NCBI GenBank assembly: GCA_002306745.1
Contig: DBSW01000038.1
Location: forward strand, 1 to 8,457
Origin: Dehalococcoidia bacterium UBA1332
Lineage (GTDB): Bacteria > Chloroflexota > Dehalococcoidia > Lucifugimonadales > Lucifugimonadaceae
Length of the DNA: 8,457 nt
Reading direction: 5' to 3'
Under the pieces are notes generated by a model that did not search any database, was not told the DNA's origin, and saw only the letters and a program-made list of their open reading frames with translations. The position numbers were made by a program, and so were the translations under genes. Position 1 is the stretch's first letter; every line of letters starts with the position of its first letter. Below, in pieces: positions 6,589 to 8,457 of the stretch.

Positions 6589-7767
6589 ATGAAAATCAGA
6601 TCAGTCAAGGCGATTGAGGTAGATGTAACACCGCGTCCTCAAACCAAGCCGCGGGTTCCAAAAATTGAGACAGATGGTTTTGTAAGCCCAATGCAGCGTT
6701 ACCCGGATTTGAAGCGGTCTGATTGGGACAACTCCTGGAAGCGTACAGCTTGTGTAGTTACAGCAGAAGACGGAACTTGGGGTTTTGGATTAACTCTTCA
6801 TAGTGGAGTGACAGTTCCGCTGATCAACGATCATATTGGTCCGGTGGTTGAAGACGAGAACTGCATGGCAACTGAGAGGCTTTGGGATTTGATGCAAAAG
6901 GCTACTGCTCCCTATGGGACTGCCGGGGTGTCGAGTTTCGCCATTAGTGCGGTTGATAATGCTCTCTGGGATCTTAAAGGGAAGCTGCTTGATAAACCAG
7001 TTTATGAATTAATCGGTGGTCCTCAAAAAGAAAAAATCTTTGTGTATGCCAGCAACACCGATATTTCTTATGGTACCGAAAATTCTATTGATTGGTTTTT
7101 GGAGCTTGGTTTTAAGGCGGTTAAGCTATTTCTAAGGGAAGGTCCTGATGCTGGGCTCTCAGGACTCAACAGAACTGAGCAGTTAGTCGCACAAACCCGC
7201 GAGCAGGTTGGTCCAGATGTCGAGATTGCTGTAGATTGCTGGATGTCCATGAATACTGATTACATGGTCAGGCTTGCGGAACAGTTAAAACCTTACAAAA
7301 TTAAATGGCTTGAGGATTACGTTTTACCTGAGGACACGGATAGTTATTTTAATCTAAGGAAACGCATACCTTTTCAGACGCTTGCTACTGGTGAACATTG
7401 GTATTCGATTCATCCTTTTGCGTTTGCAGCCAGTCATGGATTGGTAGATATTTTTCAGCCGGATCTTCAATGGGTCGGGGGTATTACTGCAGGAATCAAA
7501 ATATGCCATTTGGCTGAGGCTTATGGGTTATCAGTGATTCCGCATGCCAGTTCAAATTACCCCTACGGGCAGCATCTGGCCTACTCTATGCCTTCGGTTA
7601 TGTGGGCCGAACGTTCAGAGGGGGTAGCCCCGCCGGGAGTGCCACTTGAAGAGCTAGTAGTTCTTCCAGGCACACCTGTAATCAAAAACGGTTATCTTGT
7701 TCCGTCAGATTCTCCTGGTTTTGGGCACGAATTTGATCTGGATTGGATATCTAGTCGCGCAACTTAG
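6589..7767 (+). CDS. Enolase-superfamily dehydratase, L-rhamnonate dehydratase-like
   Basis: A 392-residue enzyme of the enolase superfamily, distinct from its upstream neighbour. The capping domain carries MQRYPDLKRSDW (35-46) and AEDGTWGFG (59-67), followed by SAVDNALWDLKGK (120-132). Mg2+ ligands are D216 in VDCWMSMN, E242 in WLEDYVLPED and E269 in TGEHWY. The dyad is H319 in IPHASSNYPYGQH with D292 in QPDLQWVGGI; K179 lies in FKAVKLFL. The DCWMS, GEH, the Glu-Glu/Asp segment without the usual following proline, and PHxSSxYxY are hallmarks of L-rhamnonate dehydratase, which converts L-rhamnonate to 2-keto-3-deoxy-L-rhamnonate. Length fits that family. The exact substrate could be rhamnonate or another acid sugar (lyxonate, mannonate). 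ATG 6589 begins a normal family N-terminus; only a weak GGGA lies upstream, and a four-codon mini-frame ends on it (ATGA overlap). No KDR aldolase or dehydrogenase is in the window, so the downstream pathway is not shown. Confidence 0.93.
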   Translation: MKIRSVKAIEVDVTPRPQTKPRVPKIETDGFVSPMQRYPDLKRSDWDNSWKRTACVVTAEDGTWGFGLTLHSGVTVPLINDHIGPVVEDENCMATERLWDLMQKATAPYGTAGVSSFAISAVDNALWDLKGKLLDKPVYELIGGPQKEKIFVYASNTDISYGTENSIDWFLELGFKAVKLFLREGPDAGLSGLNRTEQLVAQTREQVGPDVEIAVDCWMSMNTDYMVRLAEQLKPYKIKWLEDYVLPEDTDSYFNLRKRIPFQTLATGEHWYSIHPFAFAASHGLVDIFQPDLQWVGGITAGIKICHLAEAYGLSVIPHASSNYPYGQHLAYSMPSVMWAERSEGVAPPGVPLEELVVLPGTPVIKNGYLVPSDSPGFGHEFDLDWISSRAT

Positions 7768-7863
7768 ATTATGCGGGCTAATTCCTGTTATGACAGTTTA
7801 AGGGTTCAATTTTTCACGGGAGTAGTATTTACTTGATGTGCTTCGACATCTTCTTAGGTGTGC

Positions 7864-7868
7864 AGAGA
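7864..7868 (+). promoter_or_regulatory. Possible ribosome binding site deciding the right MFS start
   Basis: AGAGA lies 8 nt before the TTG at 7877 and favours that start over the in-frame GTG at 7838, whose nearest purine-rich stretch (GGGAG 7818-7822) is 15 nt away. Confidence 0.35.
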
Positions 7869-7876
7869 ATCACTTT

Positions 7877-8457
7877 TTGACTGAGTCGAAAAACACGCAT
7901 ATTCCTGTTGATACTTCGAAGTTTTCATTGCTTACGAACAAGTGGATAGCGTTTTCTGCGATCGCCGTTTCGTTCTTCACCATGGTTGCCAGTATGGGCA
8001 TGGTGTTTATCGCTCTAACTCAGATGGCTGACACCTTTGGGGTCACACTCAGATCTGCTTCATGGATAGTAATAGTTCAAGGCCTGATCATCAGTGCGTT
8101 TATGCTTCCGATGGGCCGTATGGCAGACATTATCGGCCGAAAAAAAGTTCACTTAATTGGCCTACTTTTTTTCGCTAGCGGATCTGTGTTTACCGCTTTA
8201 GCCCCAAGTTTTGGATTGTTGATCATGGCTCGTATAGTCACTGCCATAGGCAATTCCATGAGCCAGTCTGTCGGTACCGCAATGGTACTATCTGTCTTTC
8301 CTCCATCAGAGCGTGGAAAGGCGATCGGGGCACAAACGACAGCGGTTGCTATCGGTGGTGCTGTCGGTCCAGTTATTGCTGGCATTGTTCTGGAATTTCT
8401 AACATGGCCAGCGCTTTTTTTGATGCTCACAATTCCTATTGTGATTGCTTTCATTGC
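7877..8457 (+). CDS. MFS transporter, drug/proton antiporter type (DHA-like), 3' end beyond window
   Basis: The frame is open from a TAG near 7823 to the right edge; from TTG 7877 it gives 193 residues plus two bases. Hydrophobic segments lie near residues 24-46, 62-80, 91-109, 112-133, 152-172 and 176-193, i.e. the first six of a major facilitator. Motif A is GRMADIIGRKK (80-90). After the fourth segment comes LSVFPPSERGKAIG, and the fifth has an antiporter motif C form, GGAVGPVIAG (160-169), seen in DHA1/DHA2 (EmrB/QacA-like) proteins. Whether it has 12 or 14 segments cannot be decided from half a gene. Such carriers export drugs or metabolites, though some import sugar acids or aromatics; here it lies 109 nt after two sugar-acid dehydratase-like genes on the same strand, so a role in substrate traffic is possible. 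The start is uncertain: TTG 7877 has a plausible ribosome site and a short polar N-terminus, while GTG 7838 would add 13 residues. Confidence 0.88.
   Translation, partial: MTESKNTHIPVDTSKFSLLTNKWIAFSAIAVSFFTMVASMGMVFIALTQMADTFGVTLRSASWIVIVQGLIISAFMLPMGRMADIIGRKKVHLIGLLFFASGSVFTALAPSFGLLIMARIVTAIGNSMSQSVGTAMVLSVFPPSERGKAIGAQTTAVAIGGAVGPVIAGIVLEFLTWPALFLMLTIPIVIAFI

Noticed and set aside
8149..8454. 101-codon minus-strand frame at the right edge
   Set aside because: It is antisense to the MFS frame that carries motifs A and C.

Overview
The window looks like a piece of a chromosome from a free-living, probably marine or aquatic bacterium with moderate-to-low GC and short intergenic gaps. It holds six protein-coding genes, two of them cut by the window edges. 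I see no rRNA, tRNA, CRISPR array, insertion sequence or phage gene. The mix of two enolase-superfamily sugar-acid dehydratase-like enzymes, a flavin monooxygenase-like enzyme, two unrelated MFS transporters and a large MMPL/RND exporter recalls the catabolic gene content reported for SAR202-type Chloroflexota, which carry expanded enolase-superfamily and flavin monooxygenase paralogues. That taxonomic guess is inference from gene content only; no marker gene is present.

Layout, left to right. (1) 1-1107, minus strand: an MFS transporter (OFA/YcxA/monocarboxylate-like) without its C-terminus, starting at a GTG. (2) 1108-1252: a divergent intergenic region with a perfect 10-bp inverted repeat. 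(3) 1253-3679, plus: an 808-residue MMPL-family membrane transporter with two extra hydrophobic segments in its central linker. (4) 3680-3823: a convergent intergenic region. It contains one arm of a perfect 19-bp inverted repeat whose other arm is the 3' end of the next gene. (5) 3824-5077, minus: a 417-residue FAD/NADPH flavin monooxygenase-like protein, GTG start. (6) 5078-5302: a divergent intergenic region with a perfect TTTCAC-A-GTGAAA palindrome. (7) 5303-6460, plus: a D-galactonate-dehydratase-like enolase-superfamily enzyme. (8) 6589-7767, plus: an L-rhamnonate-dehydratase-like enolase-superfamily enzyme. (9) 7877-8457, plus: the N-terminal 193 residues of a drug/proton-antiporter-type MFS transporter, probably TTG start, running off the right edge.

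How the genes may work together (inference). The two dehydratase-like enzymes and the right-hand MFS transporter are co-oriented with gaps of 128 and 109 nt and could form a small uptake and dehydration module for sugar acids or related hydroxy-acids. The flavoprotein is transcribed divergently from it across a region with an operator-like palindrome, so joint regulation is possible. No kinase or aldolase that would finish such a pathway is in the window. The MMPL exporter and left MFS gene form a second divergent pair and need not belong to the same pathway.

Four of the six genes lack a clear Shine-Dalgarno sequence before the chosen start or use GTG/TTG. The same four each have a very short upstream reading frame whose stop codon abuts or overlaps the main start. 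This pattern is recorded as a finding; chance is not excluded.
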